Below are positions 41,341 through 52,552 of a stretch of 64,000 bases of DNA, piece after piece; the first letter of the stretch is position 1; the number at the start of each line of letters is the position of its first letter. The notes below the pieces were generated by a model. The model saw nothing but the letters and a program-made list of their open reading frames with translations, did no database searches and was not told where the DNA came from. The stretch spans positions 230,868-294,867 of the forward strand of contig PDHQ01000023.1 of assembly GCA_003339415.1 (NCBI GenBank), written 5' to 3'. The position numbers were made by a program, and so were the translations under genes. This DNA is from Ophiocordyceps camponoti-saundersi (nom. inval.). Lineage: Eukaryota; Ascomycota; Sordariomycetes; Hypocreales; Ophiocordycipitaceae.

Positions 41341-43831
41341 TCACCCCCTGAGCACCTTGAGCGCCTCCTCCAGACTGCGCGCCCGTCTCTCCAACCTCTG
41401 CCGCTGCTCCTTCGTCTCCTCATCCTCGCCCGCAATCATCTCCAGCTGCTCCGCGTCAAGGTCCAGAACGAATTTAGAACTGAATACATTCAACGGACTG
41501 TTCTCGTCCTCGAGTAGGCGGTTCAAGACGACCTGTAAGCACACATTATCGACGAATCGCTGACTTGCAATCGTATAGTAGGTCTTCAGCGTATCGAGGA
41601 TGTCTCCATAAACCAGCTCCTCCTCGGCTTCTTTCTCGATGATCTTCAAGACGGCTTCCATGTCCACTACAGACTTGCCGTCCTGCTCTTGCGATAAATT
41701 CTCGATCTGTTCAATCAGGGGATCCGTTCTCTTCTCTTGCAGGCTCTCGTCAAATTTAGGGTTGAAGGTACTCGGCCTTCTGCCTCGTTCAATATTCAGA
41801 AGAAATCGAGCACTTTTCATAGCCTTTTCGTAACGCTGCGTTAGTTCCTGTACGAGAAAGTTATTCCACAGCTGGTCGCGTACTTGCTCCTCCGGACAGA
41901 GGTGAACAAGTAGCTTGTAGATGAAATCATGCACCAGGACAATAGCGTTGCTCGCGTGAGATAGAGCAAGGTTTTCCCACTTGTCCGACTGGATCTGAAA
42001 GACAGCTGTGAGAATCGTTCCGCCAAACTGGATTCGTTAGCGATGGGCAACGCGAAAAGAGACGGAAAAGACTTACTGTTCCGAGTTCAGGCCCTCGGTT
42101 CCCATGATATACTTGCTTGATGCAAGTCATAATGGAGTCTTTACGAGGCCCGGGGCAAACGTACTCCTCCGTTCGTATGATGCTCCCAAGCTCGCTGTAC
42201 TTGGTGAGCGGAAGATTCTTCACATCAGGTCCATGCCTATCTTTCACCAGATCTGGGTTCACTTTTTCGTCAGTGTCGAATATATGAAGATGGCCCCTTT
42301 TCAGGAGCACCTCAGCAAAGACGTCGTTGAGCTTGATAATCCTCGTGATGAGCCTCAGCTCAGGGTTCGACTTGAGAATATCATGTCCAGCGTACTGGGC
42401 GTCGAGCGCCGCACCCGCTATCTTTCCAAATTGATCTGCCAGCTTTCCTAAGAACTGCCTCTGAGTACGTTCGTTCCCCCGAGAAGGCCCCATGCTGTTC
42501 AATCCGATCTTACATCGACGCAGCCCTTCTTCGATTTCGGCTTTCACTTGCGGGAATTCTTTTTTCGAGAGGGACATTAGGAGATGTCGAAGCCGGTCCT
42601 TTAAAGCTGCTATACCGCATCGCTCGCTAATAGACGTCCACGGCGGAGCCATAAAGAAAGCCGTCTCTTTTCCCGTACGCTCAGCGAGGCCCGACGTCGT
42701 ATCGTCAGCGCCTCGATTCTTGACGACAAAATACCCTAGCTTAAGCGTGTTCCGTTTCCCTTGGACAAGGTCGATCACGGCCCTCCGCGTCGCCGCCTCG
42801 GTAGCCAAGTCTGGCTTCGTTAAGACGCCCATAGTCCTGACGCCCTCAGGATCGGCCGCAGCTGCTAGCTTCAAAATTTCCTGTGTCGCAATGTCGACGT
42901 TGCAGGGTATAACCGCGAGGATTCTTAGATGCGTAAGAGACACGCTCGCTACTCACGGGAGTATAGCAAGCAGAAACTTACATAGTCCGGCTGTCCTTCA
43001 TATACGACTGCACCATGTTCCGCACGAGGGTAATGTCCGTCTCTGTGGTGAGACCTTTCAACAATGTAAGCACAAGTCTTTTTGCCAAGAAACACGCCGT
43101 CGAAGAGCTCACCGGGTGTAGCATTGCGAAAGATTCCTGGAACATCAATAACGGTCAGGTGGTTTTGCTATGACAAAGTTGATCAGTGAGGGTCCATCAC
43201 GATAACAAGTTCAGGAAAGTAGCATACCTCCGGGCCATGGATCTCAATCTTCAGTATGTCCTGACTGAAGGCGCTGACCCCGGTTTCGTTATCTTCCTCA
43301 TCCGATGGGACAGCCGGCTCGTGAGTTGTGGACATGCGGATTCCCATGGCGACGTTAGCCTACACCGCGATCAGTTAGTAAGGCTAAGCCAACGGATCAG
43401 TATGGCTGACCTCTTTAAAGACTTTGTCCAAATTGTCGCTGCTAAGCTCGTGCAGTTCACGATGGAATGCCAAAAGCTCGCTCTTGAGTTTCTCATCGGC
43501 ATCTGGACGAGGGATGATCGAAATGGACACGCTCTTGACTGAGTCTCTTGCACAAGTGATCTGTGTAGCATATCTGGTACAGAGGCCGACGTCCCGGGGA
43601 AAGGAGAATCCCGTGAGGCTCTCAAGCACTGAGCTCTTTCCCGACGACTGATCTCCCACGACAACAAGCTACATCACCCGATGCTCTTAGCCAGAGTCTT
43701 TTGCAGCGGTTTCACCAACCGGGTTCTTGGACACGCACCTGGGGTAGCGGAACGATGGCGCCAACATTTAGCTCTCTCAGCTTGTCGATCTTGTTGAGCA
43801 TCGACGCATTTCCCAAGCCCGCGTCCGCCAT
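41341..43831 (-). CDS. dynamin-like GTPase (Mx/Vps1-like layout)
   Basis: Seven exons (minus): 43831-43739, 43668-43411, 43359-43228, 43167-43113, 43054-42982, 42923-42077 and 42027-41341, 714 aa. All introns are 49-70 nt and phases close. The GTPase domain has GDQSSGKSS (G1, residues 36-44), the G2 thr in RYATQITC, DVPG (G3) and TKPD (G4); junctions rebuild TPGLTTETDITLVRNMVQSYM and RTIILAVIPCNVDIATQEI. The middle/stalk domain is followed by a GED-like C-terminus (EEELVYGDILDTLKTYYTIASQRFVDNVCLQVV). No PH domain or proline-rich tail is present. Dynamins polymerise on membranes and drive fission. This one lies outside the clear Dnm1 and Vps1 patterns and looks like the fungal Mx-like group, so its membrane target is unknown. 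Confidence 0.92.
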
Positions 43832-44285
43832 GATGGAAGCAACCAAAGCTTTGCAAGGAATCGATAAAAGATGTAAGTCGGGATAGTTTATTTCGAGAAG
43901 AGCAGAGAAAACGGGGGTTCAGATGATGGTGAGAGGGAAGTTTCGTCTCAGCCTGAGGGATAACGTGCTGTTTTATGCACCCGTAGGATCAAGCCTCAGC
44001 ATCCTGAATAGCTTCACCGCTGAAAGGATTTCGGTAGCCTCCCGCGGAGACCGGCGCTTCGACACAGCTCAACTGAATCGTGCAAACGGGCCGACATCTC
44101 GTGGATTAGCTTGGACCTCAGCAGGCAGTTAGTCGCATGCCTGCCTGAAGAAGTACTTAGACAGGCATCAGACAAACAGGACCTCGTCAAAAGGGTCCAG
44201 TCTCAAAATCGTACATTATCCAAAACATCGACCTCCAACGCCGCGCCCCAGTCTAAGTCCAGATGAAGTCGTTTGACCAACATCA
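43832..44285. other. intergenic region, no gene recognised
   Basis: The dynamin promoter (both flanking genes are on the minus strand, so this is also the Scy1-like gene's 3' flank). No supported ORF. Confidence 0.5.
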
Positions 44286-46886
44286 TTACCATCCATCACC
44301 CCAGCCGTCATCATCGTTTTCTGTCTCCTTCGGCTTCATGTCAATCTTCTTAGCCACGGGCTTTACCGCCGGCTTTGTCGTCGACTTCTTGGCAGCCGCC
44401 GGCTTGCCGAGCCCTTTGGGTAGCGGCTTTCCGGCACCGAGCTTCTTCTTCTTCTGCGCCTGAGCAGCCAGCCATCCGGCAAAGTCGGGTTCGCCGTCGT
44501 CGAAAGGAGCAGCCATGGGAGACGCGACAGCCGTCGCAGAAGACGCATCGACAGCGCCGTCGTCGTCGCCCATGTCGCCCATGTCTGCCCATGTATCCGC
44601 GCCATCATCAGGGAAGAATGCCTCAGCCACAGCATCGGCGGAGGGAGAGGAAGTGCCAGACGCATTCATGGGTGGCGATCTCATGACCTGATGGCGGAGT
44701 GACGAAGACGATGCCGTAGCCGACTTCTTAGACTCTGGGCTCGGCGAGTCTTTTGACCGGGCAGTGTTGCTTACGCTGCCAGCCGTTTGCATGTCTCCAG
44801 ACGCGGCGGACACCTTGTTGGTGAAGGACGAGATTGCCCAGCCTGCCCAGCTAGACGGTCCGCTCGACTGAGCCGCTTCAACGCGTGCAGGCTGAGCATC
44901 GGATGATGGGGGCAGGGCGCTATCAGGCAGCGCTGCGGCAGCCTTGCGAACCTTTTGCACGTAAATATCCATGGTGCGGTTTGCCTGGTCTCGGACGAGC
45001 TTCTCCTTGTCGACAAGTAGCGGACATACGGCTGGCAGTATCTTGCAAGAGGAATCGTCCTCGTTGAAGTACTCGACCGTAGCCGCCAGGGCCATGAGAG
45101 CTGCGTTTCTTGCGTGGACGAAGGGGTCTCTGAGGGAGCGGGTAAATGCGGCTATCAACACCTTTGTTCTCGAAGAAGTGCCAAGATGCCGTGCCAGTTT
45201 CCCGAGGCAAATCGTGGTGTTTGTACGGATGCCTGGCTGCTCGTCGTTCGCCGTCTTGGCCAGCTGACGCAGAAGCTCTCCGTTGATGGTTCGATCAGAG
45301 AGTTTGGTGACGAGAACAAGAACCGATTTCAGCGTTTGCTCTCGCACCACAGGTTGCAGGTCCGTGAAGCCCGTTGACTAACTATGTATCAGTTGAGCGC
45401 GTCGATCAAGAAAGCGGAAGCCGCTTACGATTTGTGGAAAGATCTTATCGTTCACCATCTTTTGCGGTAGTTGATCAAAGATCAGGATGAGATTATCTAG
45501 CAAACAGACTCGAATGGCACGATCGGGGTTGGCAAAGGCCCTAAGCAGGAAAGGGTTGACCTTTTGGCTGAAGTCATCCGGGGAAAGTTGGGACGCAATT
45601 TTCAGGACAACGGCCAAAGCCTTGGGCCCGCCGCCGCCAAACTCAACCGACTTGATGAGCTCGGGCAGAACTTTCATTTTGAAGAAGTCTTCGGGAAAGT
45701 CATCGTTGAGTTCTGCCAAGTCACTGTTAACGTGGTAAGTATGTGAAGCCAATTCGCTGATGGAGCACGGGGGATGAACCTCAGGAACGCATCTCGTTCA
45801 TCAGGGGATTTGACGCCAAGATTATCGATGCCCTCGGTCAGCTTTATCAGAGGACCGTCAAAGAATGAACCTTTGCGGGTTCCTTGCAGGAGAAAGTCGG
45901 CAACGGTGATGCGAGACTTCGGGTTGGCGTTGCACAACCGCTTGTAGCTGGATTGCATGGAAGGGGGTATATCCTTGGTCTGGCCGGCTTGGTCGGGGCC
46001 GTTGTAGCTGCCGTGGCAGACCTCGAATACTAAGGCACCAAAGTCGAACGAGTCGACGGCGGAGTGAGGATTCTTCTTGATGACGTCCCATCCTCCTTGG
46101 ACAATTTCAGGAGGGCAGTATCGGGCTGAGTCGGGCACCAGGCCGCCATACGTCTGCAGGAGATGTTGGCGCACAGCACAAAGAAGAAGAGGCTCGCAAC
46201 TCACGTATATGACGGGCTCATCGTCCTTGACACTACTCAGAACTTCGAATCCACCCAACTTCCACTCGCCACTTTCGGACGTGTAGACGGAACCGATTTT
46301 GAGGTTACCGTGGATAGACGAGGCGTCAGAGTTGATGAACTTGACAGTCCGCTGCGAGGGATCAGTACAAGTTGATCAGGAGTAACGGTACGGGAGGCCT
46401 ACAGCGACACCAAACAAGCCCCATTTAATAGTCTCGGGACTCAAGCTCTTCCGCCTGACATGCCAGGCCAAGGGGACGACGCGCTCAGTTGCTATGTATA
46501 TGTAGTCGTCCGTCTGTCGGATCCGTCAGAGAGGAAGATGGATGGCACGAACTTCAAGGCTCGTACCTCGACAGTATCCAGAACCTTTATAACCCCGGGA
46601 TGGCGCAAGGTCCGAAGCTTCTTGAGAGCATTCTTGGCCAAGGGCAAGCGGCCCTTATTGGCGGGGACGCTGAAGGAGAAGATGCTGCAGTTGGAACCGT
46701 CTTCCTGCGGCCAAGGGTCAGTGGGAGACATGACAAGGGACGGGCCGCAAAGCCGAGACTCGCCCGCTTCGTGCCGTTGTACAGCGTCCAGATGGACTGG
46801 TCAAGGTCGACCTTGTCGCCGAAAGAGTAGGGAAAGGGAGGGCCCTGTGCGATGGCAGATGCCACGGCGGACTTGAGAAAGTCCAT
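44286..46886 (-). CDS. Scy1/SCYL1-like pseudokinase
   Basis: Seven exons (minus): 46886-46764, 46704-46567, 46513-46403, 46351-46205, 46153-45780, 45723-45429 and 45377-44286, 759 aa. Intron 1 is GC-AG (CGG/GCGAGT). The N-terminal kinase-like domain (FGDKVDLDQSIWTLY, LRHPGVIKVLDTVETDDYIY, SSIHGNLKIGSVYT, EWKLGGFEVL) has no HRD or DFG triad (IHGNLK and LGGFE replace them), so it is a pseudokinase. HEAT repeats follow (DFPEDFFKMKVLPELIKSVEFG, TICLGKLARHL, HARNAALMALAATVEYF). The C-terminus is Ser/Ala-rich, then Lys-rich, ending in an acidic GDDDGW-type tail. Scy1-like proteins act in Golgi/ER trafficking and tRNA export (yeast Cex1). The KPETEND...WGDGW tail may bind coat or adaptor proteins (inference). 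Confidence 0.92.
46705..46763 (-). other. GC-AG intron of the Scy1-like gene
   Basis: A 59-nt intron with GCGAGT donor after AAGCGG and CCGCAG acceptor. The only nearby GT (three bases further) would shift the frame; the GC donor joins YNGTKR to EDGSNCSIF in frame. Confidence 0.75.
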
Positions 46887-47190
46887 GAGGAGGATTGGCA
46901 GAGGATGGGAGGAGAAGCTTGCTGTCGTCAAGAGATGACACGAAAAGGGTCCGTGTCGATGAAGGCCGACACGGAGAAGGTACTGAGACGCTAGGCCCGT
47001 GATTCGAGCGCGTCGAGGGTAGAATCCACCCCACCTCTACAGTCTGAGCTATCAATGAACACGGTGCCGACTGCCATTCACAGATACCAGGTAGTGCTTG
47101 GGTACGTGGGGAGGAGCTTTAGTAAGCAATCTCAACGTGCCAAAGATAGGCTTCCCCAGTCACTGAATCACAGACTCACAGCTTCACCCA

Positions 47191-47274
47191 CCCACACACA
47201 CACACACACACAAACGCGCGCACATGCACACACACACACACACACACAATCTCTCTCTCTCACACACACACACA
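47191..47274 (+). repeat. compound (CA)n/(CT)n microsatellite
   Basis: Three CA runs and one CT run separated by a few bases. Confidence 0.9.
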
Positions 47275-47504
47275 TCGTCCTTACAATAACTACGCCTGTC
47301 ACACACACTCTCTCTCCCCAAGTCACAGCTTCTTATCAAGTTCATCTGGTCGCTTCTCAAACTCTACTGATTCACATGCACGCATGTACCAATTTTACCG
47401 CCCGCTCCTTCTCTTGACTGACGCACCGCAGTGCCTTCCTCCACCTTCATCTCCTTCCTCGTCACCGCTTCGTTCTAAGCCGCTTAATCATCCTCGTCAA
47501 AAGC

Positions 47505-47512
47505 TATATAAA
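47505..47512 (+). promoter_or_regulatory. TATA box of the Ala/Lys-rich orphan gene
   Basis: TATATAAA lies about 75 bases before the ATG at 47586. Confidence 0.5.
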
Positions 47513-47585
47513 CCAGCTTCTCGATATGCTGATTCAAAAAGCTTCTCCTTTGACAGTCTCCGCCCTCGATCAAGCCTCGAGGTCG

Positions 47586-49152
47586 ATGCTCGAGTGCCTG
47601 CCATGGGAAAGCTGCGGCGGCGCCATCCAAACAGGTACGGATGTGTGATTTCTTTTCCCCCTTGTTCGACTGACTGCCACGCAATGATGAGTCTTGGTAA
47701 AAGGTCAGACCGTTGTGCAGACCTTGCGGTTCTCTGCTTCTGTGCCTCTTCTCTCCCCCCCAGCCGCTCAAGCTGCTCAAGTAGATACCTTCTCTCGTTT
47801 AGCTGCGGGAGGTCCAGCTCAGTGGCTGACCCGCGGCTTGAGAGTTGGACATGATGCAATGTCGCCAAATGGAGTCTGGGTCTTCGCTGCCGCCACAGAC
47901 CTGGACCAAAGGCTGCGACGCACAGTTGAGGGGAGGAGAGAGAGGCTTCAGACCAGAAGAGCCCTTGGTGTGCCGAATGAAGACGCCATTGAAAAACTGA
48001 AAAGATCTGAGAGACGTGGCTGGCTATTTTCCGGTGACTGGAGGCCTCGCTTGGGCATGTGCTGACAAGATTTGACCTAGGAAGCTAGATCCCGACCCAG
48101 GAGGCCGGAAGACGGCGAGAAAGTCAGTCCGCAGTGTTCTTCTCACGTCGGTGGCGCGCAAAGGTGCCGCGAAAAACGTGGCAGGGGATGTCGCCAGTGA
48201 CTCCACCGGGGATGCCGCCAAGGACGACGCAGCCAAAGACTTCACCAAGGACGCGGCTAGAGAAGCAGCCTGGAAGGCAGTCACGGAAGCCGTTCAAGAA
48301 GCAACCAAGGACGCAGCGAGTAACGCAGTCAAAGACATTGCACTCAGCGTTCCGTCTCGAGAGCTACCTGCGGCAGCTGTTCACGCTCCACTCGTCATTC
48401 CCAAGTATGCTAAAGACGCCAGGGAGGACTTCTACATTGTTAGGGTGCCAAGGAGACGCCACACCCGATTAGATCCAAGTGCCAAGGCCCTTCAAGCAGG
48501 GACCCATCAATCTTCATGCGCAGCGCCGGATCGGGAGTCGACAACACAGGTGGTGCCAGCCGCGACGAGCAAGATGAAAATTTTCGAAGCTGCTGCTTTT
48601 GACGCTGCCCTCTACTCCCAGGCCGGGGCTATGAAGCCTCCAGCGGGCGTGTCTATCCAGTCTCGACGGAGAGCATGGCCGAGATGTGCAGATGACGATC
48701 GAGTGTATCTGCACGCCAACCCGGCCATCCACCGATCTCACAACCGCTCGGAGGAATGGCACGAAGAAAAGACTCGCGAGATCAAGGCCAGAGGAGGACG
48801 CAAAGCCTGGTTTGGGAAACCGGTCCAGAGGATTCGATGGATGCGGTTACAGGAATCACAGTCCAAGAACAAGGGCGAGCGCCTAAAGACTCCGCAGCCA
48901 TGGACGTTCTCGAGACCGCTGGACTTTGGCGACGTGCCGGAATCCAAGTTACCGGATGATGTGCGGAAAGACCCAGCGTGGCTGAAATCATGTGCGTGGC
49001 ACCGCGAGATGAAGCGGATGCGAGACCTACGGGAACACGAGGCACGGCGGAGTGAGCGCGAGACGCGGCAGTTTTATGTAGACTTCGTGGACAGCATGCG
49101 GCCGACTCTGACGGGAAAGGGGTCTGACTCTAAGGGAGCGGACGTTGCTTGA
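47586..49152 (+). CDS. orphan protein with LEA-like Ala/Lys/Asp-rich segment
   Basis: Exons are 47586-47634, 47704-48033 and 48089-49152, 480 aa; introns of 69 nt (GTACGG...AAAAG) and 55 nt (GTGACT, with GCTGACA branch point). The ATG at 47586 is the one whose phase fits intron 1; the overlapping MGKLRRRHP frame does not. Residues ~150-214 are almost entirely A/K/D/E/T/S (KDAAREAAWKAVTEAVQEAT), with an ~11-residue periodicity like amphipathic group-3 LEA proteins. The rest is basic and probably disordered, with conserved-looking aromatic stretches (GRKAWFGKPVQRIRWMRLQ, PWTFSRPLDFGDVPESKL) and a charged C-terminal helix. No domain is recognised; it is probably lineage-restricted. Confidence 0.65.
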
Positions 49153-49532
49153 TATATCTGATGGAAGCTGCAAGAAGAATCGAGGGAAAGATGGCGTTAC
49201 GGGAACCATGACGGCGTTTATGGGAGAAGCTTATACATAGACATACCTACTCACCGGGATGGGCGGGAGCGATGACATTGCTGCGGTTTACTCTATGGCG
49301 TCAAAGAAGAAACGGCTACACGATAATAAGGAGAGGGAGAATGGCTTGGCTTTTACTAGAGCTTTTATACAAGTCCAAACCAATGAGATTCACTTGCGAT
49401 TCGGCTGCTGATTCTAATCTCGAAAAGACATGACATTGAAATTCGAAACCCCTAAATTCATCCATCCAACAAGCATCCGGCGCTGATTCCGACTGTCTAA
49501 ACATGATAAAACGCAACGAGATGCAGCAGCAG
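49153..49532. other. convergent intergenic region
   Basis: The 3' flanks of the orphan (+) and the aconitase paralogue (-). No gene seen. Confidence 0.5.
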
Positions 49533-51965
49533 CTAGATCTTCTTAATCATGTAATTCAAGACACTGCCAGCAAGGATAAACGCAGCCTGATCCTCGCTAA
49601 CGGTATGCCTCGTCGGGATAAGCACCTCCTCGCCACTGTCCTTCGTAACACGAAGACGAACATCTCCCTTCCCGCCCTGGGAAAGCATACGATGCAGTCC
49701 CTCGGTAGCAACGACATCACACGCATCAATCTTCTCAAAGTCAGCCTCGTTTTCAAACGTCAGCGGCACGACGCCCTGCTTTTTGAGGTTCGTCTCGTGG
49801 ATGCGAGCGAAGGACTTGGCGAGGACGAGTCTGGCGCCGAGGAAGCGCGGCTGGAGGGCAGCGTGCTCGCGCGCCGATCCTTCTCCGTAGTTGTGCTCGG
49901 CTACGACGAGCCAGCTTTGTTGCCGGGCTTGCCATTTGCGAGCTAGGTCCGGGATGGTGTGTCGTGAGTTGTCGACGTCGTAGGCTGCGTTCACTTCGCC
50001 TGTGGAGGCGTTGACGGCTGTGATGAGCGTGTTGGCGCTTATGTTGGACAGGTGACCTTTGTATTTCAGCCAGGGGCCTGCTGCGGAGATGGTGTCTGTG
50101 GTGCATTTGCCCTTGACCTTTACGAGGACGCGGACGTCGGTGAGGTCTCCTTCTGGGAAGGGGGCGAACGGTTCGAGGAGGGCGAGACGTTCTGAGGTGG
50201 GTGATACGGCGACGGAGACGGAAGCGTCTGGTTCGCTTGAGAGGACGGCGAGGGAAGATCGGCCGGGCGCGAAGCCTTCGGGGGGACCTTCGAGGCCGGA
50301 AGGGGGGCTGAAGCGGAATTCGGTCCCGTCGTTGGTGACGAGGCCATCGGTGACGGGGTTAAAGGTCGTCGATCCGGCGAATGCCATTGCCGTCACGATC
50401 TCAGGCGAGGCGAGAAAGTTCATCGTCTCGGCGTTGCCGTCGTTGCGGCCGCGAAAGTTTCGATTATACGACGTGAGGATGGCGTTGGTCGTCCCGCTGC
50501 CGACGCCGTCGCGACGCTGCCACTGACCGATGCACGGCCCGCACGCGTTGGCCAGAACAATGCCTCCCGCGGCTTCGAGCGAGTCGAGGGTGCCGTCGCG
50601 CTCGAGTGTCGCCCTGATCTGCTCGCTCCCCGGCGTGACGAAGAAGTCGGCCGCTGGTTGAAGGCCGGCATCGGCTGCCTGGCGTAGCAGGCTCTGGACG
50701 CGCGTCATGTCTTCGTATGAACTGTTGGTGCAGCTGCCGATGAGGCCGGCCGATAGCTTCTCCGGCCAGCCGTTTTCTTGCACCGCCTCCTTGAAGCGCG
50801 AAAGCGGCGTGGCGAGGTCGGGCGTGAACGGTCCGTTGATATGGGGCTCCAGTTGAGATAGGTCGATGCGCGTTACGCGGTCATATGATGCGCCATCGTC
50901 GGCTGAGAATCGGAGACCCCCCTCTTGGCTGGAGAGCTCCTTGACGCCGTCGACAGCCCATTCGCGCCCTGTTGAGATGAGGTATCGCGCCGTGGCATCA
51001 GTGTAAGGAAAGACGGAAGTTGTGGCGCCCACCTCGGCACTGTCTAGAGGGTCAGTCCAGGGAGGGAGAATACAAGAGAAATCGAAATAGGATAATAACG
51101 AACCCCATGTTAGCAATAGTCGCCATACCCGTCAGACTCAGAGATTCGACTCCCGGACCAAAGTACTCTAGGACGGCGCCGGTACCGCCGCGGACAGACA
51201 GCTTGCCGGCAAGGTGAAGGATGACGTCCTTGGGCGAGGCCCAGCCACCAAGCTTGCCTACGAGCTCGACGCCGTGCAAGGCAGGCCGACGCAGTTCCCA
51301 TGGCGCACCGACGAGAGCCTCGACGGCATCCGCGCCGCCAACGCCGACAGTAAAGGTGCACATGCCGCCCGCGTTGGGGCTATGGCTATCGGTCCCTATG
51401 ATGTTTGCATGTGTGAGTGTCGTAGAGACTCTCTCAGGAGGGGGGGAGGAGAGAGGACTATACCGAGCATCATCAGCCCCGGTAGAGCATAATTCTCCAG
51501 CACCGTCTGATGTATGATTCCAGCACCCGGCGGCCAGAAGTCCAATCCAAACCGCTTGGCCGCCGTCTCGAGAAAGGCAAAGACCTCGGAGTTGGCCTCA
51601 CGCCCAGCACGCAGGTCGTCGCTGGCTCCACGCGCCCCAACGATCAGATGGTCGCAGTGTATACTCGCCGGAAGGGCCGCTCTAGCCGAGGGACCACACG
51701 CCAGCAGCTGGAGCAGAGCCATCTGCGCCGAGGCGTCCTGCATATTGACGCGGTCTGGCCATAGCCGAAGCGGCTGATTCTGGCATCCCGGCGATAGCGA
51801 AGCCTCGGCGTCGACGACGTGACTGTAGAGGAGCTTCTCCGCCAGGGTCAAGGGACGGTCGCGTCCAATGACGCGCCGCGCTGCGCCGTACGTTGCTAGC
51901 AACCGCTGGTAAACCGGTCGCAGCGTCGACGCCGACGACGCCGCCGCTCGTCGCACGCTCTGCAT
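49533..51965 (-). CDS. mitochondrial aconitase-family protein (Aco2/AcoB-like)
   Basis: Exons (minus) are 51965-51464, 51395-51104 and 51039-49533, 766 aa; introns of 68 and 64 nt. The start [17 protein letters not shown] is a typical mitochondrial presequence. Aconitase signatures are intact: [14 protein letters not shown] (rebuilt across intron 1), [19 protein letters not shown] (across intron 2), [11 protein letters not shown] and [11 protein letters not shown] with the 4Fe-4S cysteines, and the C-terminal swivel [17 protein letters not shown]. Aconitases interconvert citrate and isocitrate; in yeast the second paralogue Aco2 also serves the homocitrate step of lysine synthesis. The sequence is diverged from the main TCA enzyme and ends YMIKKI, so the Aco2/AcoB-type paralogue is the best fit; which substrate it prefers is not visible. 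Confidence 0.88.
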
Positions 51966-52552
51966 GACGGGGTCAATTGGAGTTTTCCACTTTCTTCTGC
52001 GCGTGGGAAAGTGAGACGCACCGCCATTGGCTATCAATTGGCTGGCCAGTCGTGTGTATATCGCGCTGTTCGAATAAATGGCCTCTCACTTCACATGTGT
52101 CGTTGATTGAAAGATCGTGACTCGTCAGGCCCGATGTCGGAAGTTGCAAATCCGCTGCCCTGGATTGGCCACAAGCCTCTGCACCAACTTCTTCACCGGA
52201 CCCTTCACCGAGCCCTAAGCCCCCCTTCTGTGCTCACCTACCCACTAATTGCCGAAACGGGAATATGAGAGATCTGCGCCATCTCTTAAAGTGCGCCCCT
52301 TATTTACCTAGGACTCATATCAACCGTCGACTTGGGTTCTCACGTTTCGTTGACGTTATTGTCTTCGTTCCCTGCGACTGACAGGGACCGTGTTTCTACT
52401 ACTATCCTCGAATACATGCAACGATCTCATATCAATCGTTCACTTCTATCCGTGTCCCGGTCCCCTCACACCTTCATCAGTCCCTGGGTTGGGGGGTCTG
52501 GGCTCTACCAGGCGCCTACAGTAAGCACCTGCAGCGAGCTCTCCACATCGTC
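51966..52552. other. intergenic region, no gene recognised
   Basis: The aconitase promoter and the Nup85 3' flank (both genes minus). The plus-strand ORF 52332-52766 overlaps the Nup85 end and is a shadow. Confidence 0.5.

Larger units (their letters stand above)
46887..47585. other. divergent promoter with microsatellites
   Basis: The shared upstream region of the Scy1-like gene (-) and the orphan at 47586 (+). It holds (CA)n at 47191-47212, 47227-47248 and 47261-47274, with (CT)n at 47250-47260. A TATATAAA at 47505-47512 sits ~80 bases before the orphan's ATG. The ORF at 47055-47417 is compositional. Confidence 0.6.

Noticed and set aside
47384..47634. MGKLRRRHP reading frame before the orphan gene
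   Set aside because: Its phase does not match the intron acceptor at 47703; the ATG at 47586 in another frame does.
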